Below are positions 50,353 to 62,179 of a DNA stretch of 64,000 bases, in pieces. Each line of letters starts with the position of its first letter. Positions within the stretch are counted from its first letter, which is position 1. Below the pieces are notes generated by a model. That model was not told the origin of the DNA, searched no databases, and saw only the letters and a list, made by a program, of their open reading frames with translations. The translations under genes and the position numbers were made by a program. This DNA is from Kuschelorhynchus macadamiae. Taxonomy: Eukaryota; Arthropoda; Insecta; Coleoptera; Curculionidae. Location of the stretch: the NCBI GenBank assembly GCA_030620095.1, contig JAUTXW010000143.1, positions 1,344,501-1,408,500 on the forward strand, given 5' to 3'.

Positions 50353-50870
50353 ATGAATCCAGAAACAATTTAAATATGGAAATTTTATCCATTTTGGGAG
50401 AGGAAGGGGTAGCCAAGAACTCGTATAGAAAACCCATCCATGCAGATATAGCTTTGCGATGGAATAATATTTTAACTGGTGGCCTGGATGACGAAACCAG
50501 AAATTGTCTAATTGAAAAATATTTGCCTCCAGAAAATTGTACCTTAATAAATCCACCTTCAATAAACCCCGAGGTAAAAATTGCTATCTCGGAAAGTATT
50601 TTACATAGAGACGAAAGGCTAGTGCAGTTACAACAACAGATTGCAGCTAGCTTATCAGCTATCGGTCTGGCCCTTACAAAGATGCTGGAAAAAAGAAATA
50701 GAAGAAAAGAAAGAGCAGATGCAGATATTAAGTGATGCAAATTTTTCAAATAAGTCACGATCTAGAAGGGACCTTATTGCCCTTAATCTCAACAAGGAGC
50801 TAAAGGTTAGTAAACCATGCGGACGCCTAGACATTTTGTACATAGGTGGCAGAGTTTATTCATAAATAGG
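50289..50870 (+). pseudogene. DIRS ORF1 (Gag-like) conserved C-terminal part
   Basis: The conserved DIRS Gag region starts at about 50353: NMEILSILGEEGVAKNSYRK, PIHADIALRWNNILTGGLDD, LIEKYLPPENC, NPEVKIAISESILHRDERL, QQQIAASLSAIGLALTKMLE. After a frameshift at about 50700 it continues as LSDANFSNKSRSRRDLIALN and LNKELKVSKPCGRLDILYIG to 50865. Upstream, the frame simply reads through the duplicated spacer (MVVISMNTFKEN...), which is not part of the conserved protein. The conserved part begins directly after 'cattctcttgcag', which looks like a 3' splice site. Likely non-functional as it stands. Confidence 0.8.
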
Positions 50871-50950
50871 ACAGTGAGGTCTTATATTAATGGACTGTCA
50901 ATTCCATTTACCAATAATCCCGTGCAAAAGTTCATTCCCACTGAGAATAA

Positions 50951-52600
50951 ATGGTCTCAAAAAGAAAATTTAATTTTAAAAAAGTTATAAAGGCGCAATA
51001 TCAGCTGTCAAGAAATGTAAAAAACAATTTATATCAAAATTTTTTTTTTTTTGTACCAAAACCTGATAGGACCTATAGATTAATATTAAATTTAAAAAAA
51101 CTTAACTCCTTTGTGGAAAACAAACATTTTAAAATAGAAGATAATAAAGTAGTTGCCCGGCTAATAAGAAAACATTTTTTTATGTGTCGCATTGATTTAA
51201 AAGATGCTTATTATCTTACAGAGAAACATCAAAAAATACCTAAGATTTATATTCCAGGATGTAATTTATGAATACAAGTTTCTACCTTTTGGGCTCAGCT
51301 GTGCACCTTACATTTTCACAAAAATTTTAAAACCTGTAGTTAGTATGCTAAGAAAAAGGGGGATCCTTTTAGTAGTTTATCTGGATGATTTTTTGATTTT
51401 TGGAAAATCATATAATGAATGTAGCAGAAATACAAATTTAGCAATTAAGACTCTAACATATTTAGGTTTTTTAATTAATCATACAAAATGCAGTCTAATA
51501 CCTAGCAAAATATGTAAATTTTTGGGTTTTATCTATAACTCTTTTTCAATGGAACTATCATTACCAACTGAAAAGCAAGTTAGAATATCTTGTATTTGCA
51601 AAAAATTTTTAAAATTAAAAATATTTAAGATTAGAGACTTTGCAGAATTTATTGGCATACTGGTTTCAGCATGCCCAGCGATAAAATATGGGTACTTTCA
51701 TTTAAACTCCCTAGAACGTTGTAAACATATCGCTTTAAAACAGGCTAAGGGTTGCTATGATGTACAGATGAAAATACCAGAGACGTTATTTTTTGACATT
51801 AATTGGTTTATAAATAACATAAATACTTCCAATAATATTAGTTTGTCTAAATTTTGCTTAGAGATATTTTCTGATGCATCAAGATCAGGTTGGGAAGCTT
51901 TTTGCAACGGAAAGAGAACGTTGGGATATTGGTCAGATAAAGAACAGGTAGAGCACATAAATTATTTAGAGCTTTTGGCATTGTATTTTGGATTAAAGTG
52001 TTTTGTTTCAAAATTATCAAACTGCAATATTTTATGTCGTGTTGACAACACTACAGCTGTAGCCTGTATAAATAAGAAAGGGAGTGTTAGATTTAATAAA
52101 TTAAATGAAATAACAAGAAAAATTTGGATGTTTTGTGAAAGTAGAAATATTTTAATTTTTGCTAGCTACATAAATACAAAGCATAATATAGAAGCCGATA
52201 GGGCCTCTCGTCAGGTGCACAAGGAGACGGAATGGTCTTTATCAGATAAAGCCTTTCAAAACAATAAATTGTTTTGGACAACCAGATATTGATATATTTG
52301 CTAGTAGGTTGAATAGAAAGTGTCCTATGTTTATATCATGGTTGCGAGACCCAGAGGCACATAAAGTAGATGCCTTTACACTGGATTGGAGCAAACTAGA
52401 TTTTTATGCGTTCCCACCCTTTTGTATGATTTTAAAGGTGCTTCAAAAGATAATTGAAGATCGAGCGGAAGGGATAGTAGTTGTTCCTCTCTGGGTCTCA
52501 CAACCATGGTATCCTATTTTTAAGTCAATACTAGTTGGTGAACCATTAATCTTTAATCCTAAAAAATTTTTTACTTACCTTTAATAGGTTACCACACCCC
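50951..52600 (+). pseudogene. DIRS reverse transcriptase - RNase H - methyltransferase-like ORF
   Basis: RT motifs: FVPKPDRTYRLILNLKKLN, RIDLKDAYY (motif A Asp, about 51195), a frameshift at about 51230, then FLPFGLSCAPYIFTKILKPV and VVYLDDFLIFG (active-site YLDD, about 51375), SLIPSKICKFLGF. RNase H: EIFSDASRSGWEAF (Asp, about 51865), INYLELLALYFGLK (Glu), CRVDNTTAVACINKKGS (Asp), and HNIEADRASR (about 52185). After a frameshift at about 52275: FGQPDIDIFASRLNRKCPMF, DAFTLDWSKLDFYAFPPFCM, VVPLWVSQPWYPIFKS, a segment conserved in DIRS elements and often called DAM-methyltransferase-like (FPPF replacing the xPPY/F motif). Only two frameshifts interrupt about 550 codons, so decay is modest. Confidence 0.9.
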
Positions 52601-52648
52601 CTTTGGCAGAACCTTACCCTTTGGCGGGGAGACTATCAAAGGGCGCTA

Positions 52649-53150
52649 TTGTTAGGAAAGGTGCCTAGAGATTCTTTAGATATATGTTTAAGCTCAATTA
52701 CACCCGCAACATTAAAGCAATATAATGCTGCCTTAAAGTTATGGTGGGAGTTTAGTATAGCAAATAATTTAAATCCCTTTAAAGTTGAAGTTCCAACTGT
52801 CCTAGAGTTTTTAACCACACATTTTAAGAGAGGGGCTTCATATGGAACTCTTAATAATTACAGATCTGCAATTGCACAAATAGCAGGGCCGGACTTGGGG
52901 CAAGATTTTAGGTTAAAAAGGTTTTTTAAGGGAGTTTTTGGGAAAAGACCAACCTTGGCTAAATATGGTAGGTATTGTTATAAATTATTTAAAAAACTTT
53001 AAAAATAGTGAGATTATATTGGAAATGCTTACCCAAAAACTAGTAAGTCTGATGGCATTGGCAACGGGACATTTGCGAATTTTTACAATAGACCTTTGAT
53101 ATCCAACCAAGAGTTTGCCCAAACAATTCTTAGTTTGTAAATTAAAATAA
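52649..53150 (+). pseudogene. DIRS tyrosine recombinase (truncated)
   Basis: Would join circular cDNA to the chromosome. The N-terminal SAM-like core-binding domain is clear: LSSITPATLKQYNAALKLWW, FKVEVPTVLEFLTTHFKRGA, YGTLNNYRSAIAQI, RLKRFFKGVFGKRPTLAKYG (to about 52970). After a frameshift, NYLKNFKNSEIILEML and LVSLMALATGHLRIFTIDL follow (about 52980-53100). This reaches only the first part of the catalytic domain; the Arg expected after ATGH is changed or shifted, and the H-x-x-R and Tyr boxes are not found before the right terminal repeats. The missing 3' part is probably an internal deletion. Recombinase activity is not expected. Confidence 0.85.
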
Positions 53151-53468
53151 TAATTAACATAAATATGTTTGTTATTTGGTTTGTCTTGTTTTTTACCAAA
53201 ACCTTTATATTATATGTTATGATATTAATTTTTATGTTTTCCTTGTTGTTGTAAGATTAGTGTGTTATAAACTGTTGTGATAAATTACATATTTATTACA
53301 TTATTATGCTTACATACCCATAAGAAAAATTATCTTTTTTTTTAGACTGTTGATTTGCATATGTTTTGTTTTATGTTCCTTAATGTGCATATTAACTTAA
53401 AAAATAATAAATATATATATATTTTTTTTTTTGAAGTAATTAGTTGTTGCAACTTCTTTAAACATCTA

Positions 53469-53580
53469 CATATGTCTTTATTTATGAGACGAGGCCGAAT
53501 ATAATCATAAGATAAAACGAACAAACCAAGTGATGTTCGAACATGAGTATATGAATGCCTCGTCGAAATAAATAAATTCC
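53469..53580. repeat. DIRS internal inverted segment
   Basis: 'catatgtctttatttatgag' and 'acgaggccgaatata' at 53469-53503 reverse-complement the left terminal repeat (49021-49055). 53503-53580 reverse-complements 53757-53837 ('gaacatcacttgg', 'atcttatgattat'). An A run (about 20) follows at 53607. This fits a DIRS internal complementary region or a rearranged end. Confidence 0.7.
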
Positions 53581-53660
53581 CAACCCAACCCAATTTTTTA
53601 TATTTAAAAAAAAAAAAAAAAAAAAACCCAAATTGTGTTGCAACAACGACTTTAAACTAA

Positions 53661-53792
53661 ACTGAATACTATCGGCAGAGTTAGGCAAGGGTACGAACAA
53701 AAATTATTTTTTGCTTAGCTTTCAAGATTGTGGACGTGCGCCAGAGGCGGAACTACATATGTCTTTATTTATCGACGAGGCCTTCATATAAT
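53661..53792 (-). repeat. DIRS right inverted terminal repeat
   Basis: Starts 'actgaatactatcggcag' and ends 'gacgaggccttcatataat'; the complement of the left arm with a small indel around 53698 and at 'cgacgagg'. Confidence 0.85.
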
Positions 53793-53840
53793 CAAGATCG
53801 AACATCACTTGGTAAGTTCGTTTGATCTTATGATTATCTT

Positions 53841-56057
53841 CCAAACAACCTAGTAGGAGAAAATAAAATTCACTATTCTTCTCAAGGGTGTACTAACATA
53901 CATTTGGTGAAAATTGCACTACTTTTCAAAACCATCCACTATATCAAAACTGTTGAAGTTGCAAAAGCCTCTGTACTACTGCAAGAAAAGGTCTTAAAAT
54001 CTTGTAAGACATATTAAGATATCTTTCTTTTTTCCCGAAATATAAATTTTAAATTTCGACAAATACTTCGCTTTATGCACTTGAGGTGACCAACAGTGTA
54101 TTTTATTTTCTGCACAATTCATTTCTAGAGTAAAAAATGTTGCGATATTTTATAAAAGGTATACAGGCCACTAAGAGAATAGTTATTCGCGAAAAAAGCA
54201 TTTTTCAAGTATTGCACAAATTCAATTAAAATTCAGGGAGCTAGTTTTTACTTAAATATACGAAAATATTAATACAGGTAAATTGATATTTGTACCACCA
54301 GGCGTAAAAAATCATTAAATTCCTCGATTTGAGTGCATAAAATTGAATAGTAGCACAAAAATCATTTTTAGGCCCTAAGGCGTAAATACACTAAAAACAC
54401 ATTTTGCAGTTGAATTTGCTACATTTTCCACTCGATACCACCGCCAATCTTGCCATCCGTTTCATAATTTTTTCTGGACTTTTTTCATGGTATTTGCTGA
54501 TTCTTTTTGGTGCAGCGTACAGAAATCCATGCTAATTAATCAATATCACACATATTTGCGAAATATTACATAATAAAACTTATGTTACCTAAACTGTGGC
54601 CAATGATGATATTGACAATATTTACTCGACAACAAAGTTTGAACGAAGCTAAATTCAATTTTTTTTAGATACTATTAAAATTTACAATTTGAGATTTATG
54701 AAAATTACAAACTCTTATCTTAGTTTATATGGTCTTTTTATTGACGTAAACTTCTAGTCTAGGCAGATTAAAAGTTTTCTGCTTTTCAAATTAAAACCCA
54801 CAAAATTTAATTTCGTGTCTAATTGGAAAAAGATAACATAAGAAAGACCATAAAGGATTAAAATAGGAATGTCCAGTTCGTTTCGCTCCATTTAGGGTTT
54901 ACAACCAACCGCTTTGAACTGGTCAATATTTCTCAAACAGAGAAATAGAATATAGGCTAAAAAATATGAAAAATGCTAGAATGTTGCTCAGGTTCCAGAT
55001 ATGTAAACAAGGCACAATTTAATAGACTGCGTTAGATGTTTTTATAACTTCTGAGTGGAACGCCTAAATTGTCAATTTTCAAACATTTATAATTTTCTTT
55101 TTTCTTTATATTTTGATTTCAATTTTGGGTATGTTGAAGATGTGCCTTCTAAATACCTGCTGCAGCTGTTACAAAACAATAGTAATATATTAGACAGTTA
55201 TAGGGGCCCTAAAGAACATTTTACTCTGTGGCGTAGAAGAATTATGATATATATGCCATTGATTTTTTATAAGCCATATATCTAGACGTTTCTACAATAT
55301 TAAAGCTATGTGGATTTTTAAAGTGTACTTATTGTAAAATTTAATTTGCTTTACTTTTTTACCCGCGAGTAATTTTTCTGTTTTCTGTTTTATTGGTACT
55401 TCTAATTAAATGGCATTTCAGAATTTATTTTTATCAGATAGCCAGTGGCATAAGAGACATAAAAAGTATATACACATTATGGGTACTGCGTACAAGCCTT
55501 CGATTTTTTTTAAGATTACTTGGTTCTAATGCAGAAAAAAAAATCTTCTTTGGTAAAATATCTACAGGATAATCAAGCGCTGAAATTCAATCAAGCTGAC
55601 GGCAGTCGAAGTCAGCCACCAGGTAAATGTAAACAAATTCGTGAAAAACGTCGAAAGTATATCAAAGTCAATAACCAATCGTCATGCTTTAAGCTACGCT
55701 TACTGTTGACTTCAACTGATCATCAGCGTTTTTTCACAGGTCTAGAAACAGCATCATAAAACAAATCGCATAGAGATCGAAATATCCGATAAATGCACCT
55801 TAATAGAATATCTAAAAATCTATAAAACAGGAGTTCCCATTAACACACTCAAGAAAGACTACGTCATAAACATGCCTTTTAAAAGGATCAAAGAAATCAA
55901 TTTTTCTATCTTAAGAGATATCAATGTGAATCGGGATCGTAGAGTCTCTTTTAAAAAACATATTCTGAGAATTTGAATCCATTCGGTTCAGAGAAAATGA
56001 CCTACAAGCCATTGCAAAAAATGCACATGCCTATATTTATATACAAAACTAAGAACC

Positions 56058-56060
<3 letters not shown>
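53841..56060. other. Unassigned sequence
   Basis: No supported gene. Frames of 76-79 codons (55055-55285, 55520-55759) read as ordinary peptides but show no family motif; they could be decayed coding sequence. I see no splice or neighbour evidence to call a gene. Confidence 0.4.
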
Positions 56061-56128
<68 letters not shown>

Positions 56129-56131
56129 TAT
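56061..56131. repeat. (AT)n microsatellite, ~71 bp
   Basis: AT repeat with one 'tacat' near the right end. Confidence 0.97.
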
Positions 56132-56139
56132 TTACCGAG

Positions 56140-57181
56140 TGAAATTCGCTCCTTTTACATACGTTTACTACTCCCTTTCTATAATATGATGAGCAGATAC
56201 TTAGATAGTGCATCATAAACATATCCAACATTCAAATAAAAATATAAAGAAATAATTACATGCATTTTAATCGAATTTCTGCACAATTTTATTGAAGCAC
56301 TGAATATACTTCAAGAGGTTTAAATGAAACAAATTTGAATTTTTAGATGTAAAATGGCTACATTGAACTCCCTAAGGGTCTCTGAATCGTAAAGATAGAA
56401 GCCGTCTCATGGCATAGTCCGATACAATGTATGGAGTGCTTTCGATATTTATTGCGGAGTAAATCCAGCTGTAAGCTCTATCCCTGGACTCTCCATAAAA
56501 TTGTTGCCACTGTAAAATGGAAGTGAAGGATGTGGCTTACTTTTGAGCTGCCAAAGATTATGTACTTTATGTGATAAATCTGACATAGTATTTGTGGTTG
56601 AATTTAGTAGCGAACTCGAAAATATTTCTTGCATATTTTCTTAAAATACAGAATTTACTAATAATTTTACTGAAATTTTAAATGTTTTTTTTTAATATGA
56701 TTGGTTTTGCAAATGATTTTAATTTGAAAATAATTTGAATAAAATATACCCAGTTGAAGTTAGTTTTATTAAAGACAGTTATATACGCATCGGCTAATTT
56801 TAGGGTATACTGTTGATTATGAATAGAGCTGCAGCAAACTTCGGGCTAAAAAATCGTTGACATATGCTGCTCCAGTAAGAGTCACATAAGTGTGATGGTT
56901 CCTTGAAGCATTACGTGTAAGAAGATAATGCAATTTTTCTTATACATTAATACAAAAAAGAAGAGGACTACAAAATTAAAAAAACTAATTTTATAGTATA
57001 ATAAAGTTTTTACGAACACTTCCACTATATTTGTTTATGGTATGTTTTGGTTTACAGTGGCTTTGTAGGATATTACATCTTGAATAAATAAACTTTAAGA
57101 GTAAATATTTATTTTTTATCTGCACAAAAAACGATTTTTTTTTCAGTATTACTGAAAAAAATGGAAATTAAATTTATGTTC
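56140..57181. other. Unassigned sequence
   Basis: A minus-strand frame at 56634-56449 (61 codons, about 40% G+C, higher than its surroundings) contains LWQLKSKPHPSLPFYSGNNF and could be a decayed exon or element piece. I cannot name it. Confidence 0.35.
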
Positions 57182-58358
57182 CTTTCCTATCTACAATTAA
57201 TTTAAAAAACATTTAGTGATCTAATTATCACAAGACATTTAAAATTTTTTCTAAAACTAATTTAAAACTTTATACAATTGACAAATAATTATTACAAAAT
57301 TAATAAAATAAGATTACATACCTCGAAAAATGCATGTTGTTATTTATTTATATTTGATGATAGGTAGTTAGTTAGCCAGGCAACTCATGGCACAGTTTTA
57401 GGTAAAAAGGTGTTCTTATCGTAGTACGTTTTTTTGAGGAATTTAAAGATAATTATGTTTGGCTATTTTTTAATTTAAACCTTAGAGTAGAATCAGACAT
57501 TCACAATTATATACTACATTTTAAAAATAACGGCTTAAACGAAGTTAAACAACTATACTAAATTATCAAATTGTGGTATATATGACTTAAATTTTTTATG
57601 CCTTGTTTGTCATTTACTGCATTTTTTTCTTTTTTTATGTGAATCATTTCTTTGATAATTAATTTTTGATACCGGTTATCTTTATCAATGATTTTGGTTT
57701 CAGAAAAATTAAATTCGTGTTTTGTGTTTTTTTCATGTTTATGTAATGCAGTGGATGCATTCTTTGTATACCTATGCCCTTTTATTCTATTTTCTAAAAG
57801 TTGGGTTGTCATACCAATATATTTCATAGGGCAGTTTAAACAAGGAATTTCATATACGAGATTGGATTTTTTATTTTTAGGAATTTTAGTTTTTAATTTT
57901 GTAAATAGGGAGCCTATCAGGTTCTGGGCTTTATGACACACAATTATGTTATATTTTCCTAAGATATGTTTTAATTTTTCAGATAATTGAGATGTGTATC
58001 GCATTGCAATATATGTTTTTTGCGTATTATCTTATCCTACGTTTTCGTTATGATTGTTATAATATACGTACGTTCTTTGTTTGATAATTTTTTGTATCAG
58101 TTTTTCTGGGAAATGATTTGTATTTAAGGTCTCTTTAACTTTATTAAGGGCTTCAGGACGATATTCTGGTGACGTTAAAGATATGGCACGGTCAACTAGA
58201 CCAATCACAACACTTCTTTTTTGTTTGTATGGATGGTGGGAATTGAAATTAAGATATCGTCCAGACCAAGTTTCTTTTGTAAACCATTTAGTTTTTAAAT
58301 TGTTTTCTTTTTGTCTTATTATAGTAAGGTCGAGAAAATTTATTTTGTTTTCTGTTTC
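57182..58358 (-). mobile_element. Penelope-like element, inverted 5'-truncated copy
   Basis: Nearly identical in reverse complement to 60389-61460 of the neighbouring full copy, including the pseudo-LTR (57191-57402). Identity stops at 58358 inside the RT C-terminal region. A 16-bp junction (58359-58374) then leads into the upstream pseudo-LTR of the plus-strand copy. A partial copy placed head to head at the 5' side is a known arrangement for Penelope insertions. Confidence 0.9.
57558..58358 (-). pseudogene. PLE RT C-terminus and complete GIY-YIG domain (inverted copy)
   Basis: The minus-strand reading starts inside the RT thumb (FLDLTIIRQKENN, WFTKETWSGRYLNF, VVIGLVDRAISLTS) and continues, after a frameshift at about 58020, into the endonuclease (58004-57558). 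There it reads KSNLVYEIPCLNCPMKYIGM (GIY-YIG strands as 'VYEI...KYIG'), LLENRIKGHRYTKNAS (Arg and His of the helix), LHKHEKNTKHEFNF, KIIDKDNRYQKLIIKEMIHI (Glu). The ending KKEKNAVNDKQGIKNLSHIY, then HNLII and a stop, is full length here, whereas the plus-strand copy has lost it. It lacks the RT palm. Confidence 0.9.
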
Positions 58359-58374
58359 ATCTTCTTAAACTTTT

Positions 58375-58598
58375 ACCTAAAACTGTGCCATGAGTTGCCT
58401 GGCTAACTAACTACCTATCATCAAATATAAATAAATAACAACATGCATTTTTCGAGGTATGTAATCTTATTTTATTAATTTTGTAATAATTATTTGTCAA
58501 TTGTATAAAGTTTTAAATTAGTTTTAGAAAAAATTTTAAATGTCTTGTGATAATTAGATCACTAAATGTTTTTTAAATTAATTGTAGAGAGGAAAGGA
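58375..58598 (+). repeat. Penelope pseudo-LTR, upstream copy
   Basis: 'acctaaaactgtgccatgag' to 'ttttttaaattaattgtaga', about 220 bp. It is repeated at 61253-61460 (direct) and 57191-57402 (inverted) with almost no differences. Confidence 0.93.
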
Positions 58599-58635
58599 AA
58601 GCCTTATACACAAAAAAAAAAATAAAGGAATGAGC

Positions 58636-58677
58636 AATTTTTGAGAAAGCCTACTACGATAGGCGAAACGTCAAATT
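58636..58677 (+). ncRNA. Hammerhead-ribozyme-like motif
   Basis: A type I hammerhead layout can be drawn. Stem I is AATTT (58636-58640) with AAATT (58673-58677). The core segment is TTGAGAAA (canonical CUGANGA, so degenerate and one base longer). Stem II is GCCTA/TAGGC with loop CTACGA (58649-58664). Then come GAAA (58665-58668), CG, and TC at the expected cleavage position. Hammerhead motifs are known in Penelope-like elements near their pseudo-LTRs. The altered core makes activity doubtful. Confidence 0.55.
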
Positions 58678-58757
58678 AATCCCACTGTTTGATTTTACAA
58701 ATAAACCTATACCCAAGAAAGAAGTCCAATTAATATATACCGGGTTTAAGAAACAAA

Positions 58758-61120
58758 TTGAATAATAATATATACAAGGGTGCCGAACTGTATTTCACTG
58801 ATATGACGTTCCTTCAAGAAATTGAAACAACTTATGGATTTTTATGTGCGGATATACTTAAAGAAATATCTACCACAAACACGAAATTAGCAAAGCAAAA
58901 AAATAGAAGAATTTTCCTATTAAGAAGCAAACACACAGGCGTCTCGCCAACTTTTTTAAATTTCAATGTTTCCCACATTGTGTTCACAGGTACGTACCTC
59001 GAAAATAAATTTGATGGTATTATAAATAGCACAAAGGTAAAAATTTTAAATCTATGTATAACTGAAACAACGAAAGTTATAAATAAATTAAATAACCACC
59101 TTCAACAAAAAATTAACGTAGTTAAATCAATAATTCCAATTGAGGTTTTTAATAAATTCATGAGTTTTGAAAATATTAATATATGAAAAATTATCAATAT
59201 TAAACATATAAAAAAAAACTTTCTAAATTAATATCTGTATGAAAAAAATGACATACAAATAAATACATCCTCATGGTTAGACAACATCTCTAACACAGAT
59301 ATTCCTAACGATGTCGCAGAAGTTCTTGCTTTAGGCGAAAACTTCTCGCTTCCTGTACAGAACGAAAAAAACTTACCTTTAACAGAATATATATCCTGCG
59401 TAGAAACAGCTATACAAGATAAACCAAATGAAATAAAAGATAGTATAAGGTCAAACGTAGTAAACATAATTACCAATCATAAAATAAAAATTAAACATAA
59501 AAAAAATAAAATTACCAATTTTCAAAAACGAATACAGAAACAACATAATAAAACAAAGCAATTCATTAAAGATAATCCTCAGATAACCATACTTAAACCA
59601 GATAAATGCAGTAAAACTGTTATAATGAATACGACTGATTATGACACAAAAATGAATCAGCTCTTAAAAGATACCAGTATTTATAAACTTTTAAAGAATG
59701 ACCCAACAAACATCTTTCAAAACAAAAATAATACTTTTGTAAAAAAACTTTTATACAAAAATCTATTAACTGACGCGGAAGCTAAAAATTTGTTAATTCA
59801 TAATGCAGTCAATATATGGCCTACCCAAATTGCATAAAGCTAACATTCCCCTCAGGCCTATAGTTTCATGTATTCAATCTCCTTTCTACAAGCTCTCAAA
59901 GTATTTGTCAAAATGTTTGTCAAATATCACAGGTAAAAACACTTATTACATAAAAGACTCATTTACATTTAAACATTTTCTAGATACATTAACAATACCA
60001 CCTAATTCAAAGTTAATATCACTAGATGTAATTTCTTTGTATACAAATATACCAAATGAACTCATATTTTAAAAAATTTTACAACTCTAACTCAACCTGA
60101 ATTCTTAGAAGCCTTACATCTTATAATGTCAAATAATTATGTTCAATACAAAAACCAATTTTATCAACAACTTGATGGATGTGCTATGGGCTCACCTATT
60201 TCCTCTACAATCGCACAATTAGTTATGGAATACCTAGAAGAAGAAGTTATCGAAAAATTGAATTTTAATATTACTTTTTTTAAGAGATATGTGGATGATT
60301 GTTTAGCATCAGTACCAGAAAATAAAATAGAAGAACTAGTTTTCCAATTCAATAATTTTCACCCGAAACTTCAGTTCACTCTTGAAGTTGAAACAGAAAA
60401 CAAAATAAATTTTCTCGACCTTACTATAATAAGACAAAAAGAAAATAATTTAAAAACTAAATGGTTTACAAAAGAAACTTGGTCTGGACGATATCTTAAT
60501 TTCAATTCCCACCATCCATACAAACAAAAAAGAAGTGTTGTGATTGGTCTAGTTGACCGTGCCATATCTTTAACGTCACCAGAATATCGTCCTGAAGCCC
60601 TTAATAAAGTTAAAGAGACCTTAAATACAAATCATTTCCCAGAAAAACTGATACAAAAAATTATCAAACAAAGAACGTACGTGTATATTATAACGATCAT
60701 AACGAAAACGTAGGACAAGATAATACGCAAAAAACATATATTGCAATGCCATACACATCTCAATTATCTGAAAAATTAAAACATATCTTAGGAAAATATA
60801 ACATAATTGTGTGTCATAAAGCCCAGAACCTGATAGGCTCCCTATTTACAAAATTAAAAACTAAAATTCCTAAAAATAGAAAATCCAATCTCGTATATGA
60901 AATTCCTTGTTTAAACTGCCCTATGAAATATATTGGTATGACAACCCAACTTTTAGAAAATAGAATAAAAGGGCATAAGTATACAAAGAATGCATCCACT
61001 GCATTACATAAACATGAAAAAAACACAAAACACGAATTTAATTTTTCTGAAACCAAAATCATTGATAAAGATAACCGGTATCAAAAATTAATTATCAAAG
61101 AAATGATTCACTTCGTTTAA
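58758..61120 (+). pseudogene. Penelope-like polyprotein: RT with GIY-YIG endonuclease
   Basis: Retroelement protein. The N-terminal domain runs from 58758 (LQEIETTYGFLCADILKEIS, PTFLNFNVSHIVF) through SSWLDNISNTDIPNDVAEVL and FSLPVQNEKNLPLTEYI (about 59255-59400). RT: TILKPDKCSKTVIMNTTDYD (about 59590), SIYGLPKLHKANIPLRPIVS, LISLDVISLYTNIPNE (motif A Asp, about 60020), LDGCAMGSPISSTIAQLVME, and FKRYVDDCLASVP (active-site YVDD, about 60285), NFLDLTIIRQKEN. GIY-YIG: VYEIPCLNCPMKYIGM (about 60890), ENRIKGHKYTKNAS. Frameshifts lie at about 59190, 59810, 60065 and 60700. A deletion of about 100 bp after EMIH removes the C-terminus (compare 57558-57660). The catalytic motifs remain, and near identity to the inverted copy suggests a young insertion. 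Confidence 0.92.
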
Positions 61121-61252
61121 GCCGTTATTTTTAAAATGTAGTATATAATTGTGAATGTCTAATTCTAATCTAAGGTTTAAATTAAAAAATAGCCAAAAAA
61201 AATTATCTTTAAATTCCTCAAAAAAAACGTACTACGATAAGAACACCTTTTT

Positions 61253-61460
61253 ACCTAAAACTGTGCCATGAGTTGCCTGGCTAACTAACTACCTATCATC
61301 AAATATAAATAAATAACAACATGCATTTTTCGAGGTATGTAATCTTATTTTATTAATTTTGTAATAATTATTTGTCAATTGTATAAAGTTTTAAATTAGT
61401 TTTAGAAAAAATTTTAAATGTCTTGTGATAATTAGATCACTAAATGTTTTTTAAATTAAT
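61253..61460 (+). repeat. Penelope pseudo-LTR, downstream copy
   Basis: Direct repeat of 58375-58583. It ends at 'ttaaattaat' and runs into an AT microsatellite at 61485. Confidence 0.93.
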
Positions 61461-61484
61461 ATATATAGCCTTATACACCAAAAA

Positions 61485-62179
<695 letters not shown>

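Larger units (their letters stand above)
49018..53840 (+). mobile_element. DIRS-type tyrosine-recombinase retrotransposon
   Basis: About 4.8 kb. The left arm (49018-49152) recurs in reverse complement at 53661-53792 (shared landmarks 'tcggcagagttaggcaaggg', 'tttgcttagctttcaagatt', 'catatgtctttattta', 'gacgaggcc'). Inverted rather than direct terminal repeats, an RT/RNase H followed by a methyltransferase-like segment, and a tyrosine recombinase, with no DDE integrase or protease, are the DIRS hallmarks. ORF1 is split by a tandem duplication and the later ORFs are frameshifted. The extra inverted segment at 53469-53580 pairs with 53757-53837. Confidence 0.9.

Noticed and set aside
50339..50758. 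139-codon minus-strand frame
   Set aside because: Antisense to the conserved DIRS ORF1 part.
55055..55759. Two frames of 76-79 codons as host exons
   Set aside because: No recognisable domain and no consistent splice signals; cannot support a gene.
57688..57936. Plus-strand 82-codon frame, repeated antisense at 60814-61062
   Set aside because: Antisense to the Penelope GIY-YIG domain in both copies; identity reflects the element, not a gene.
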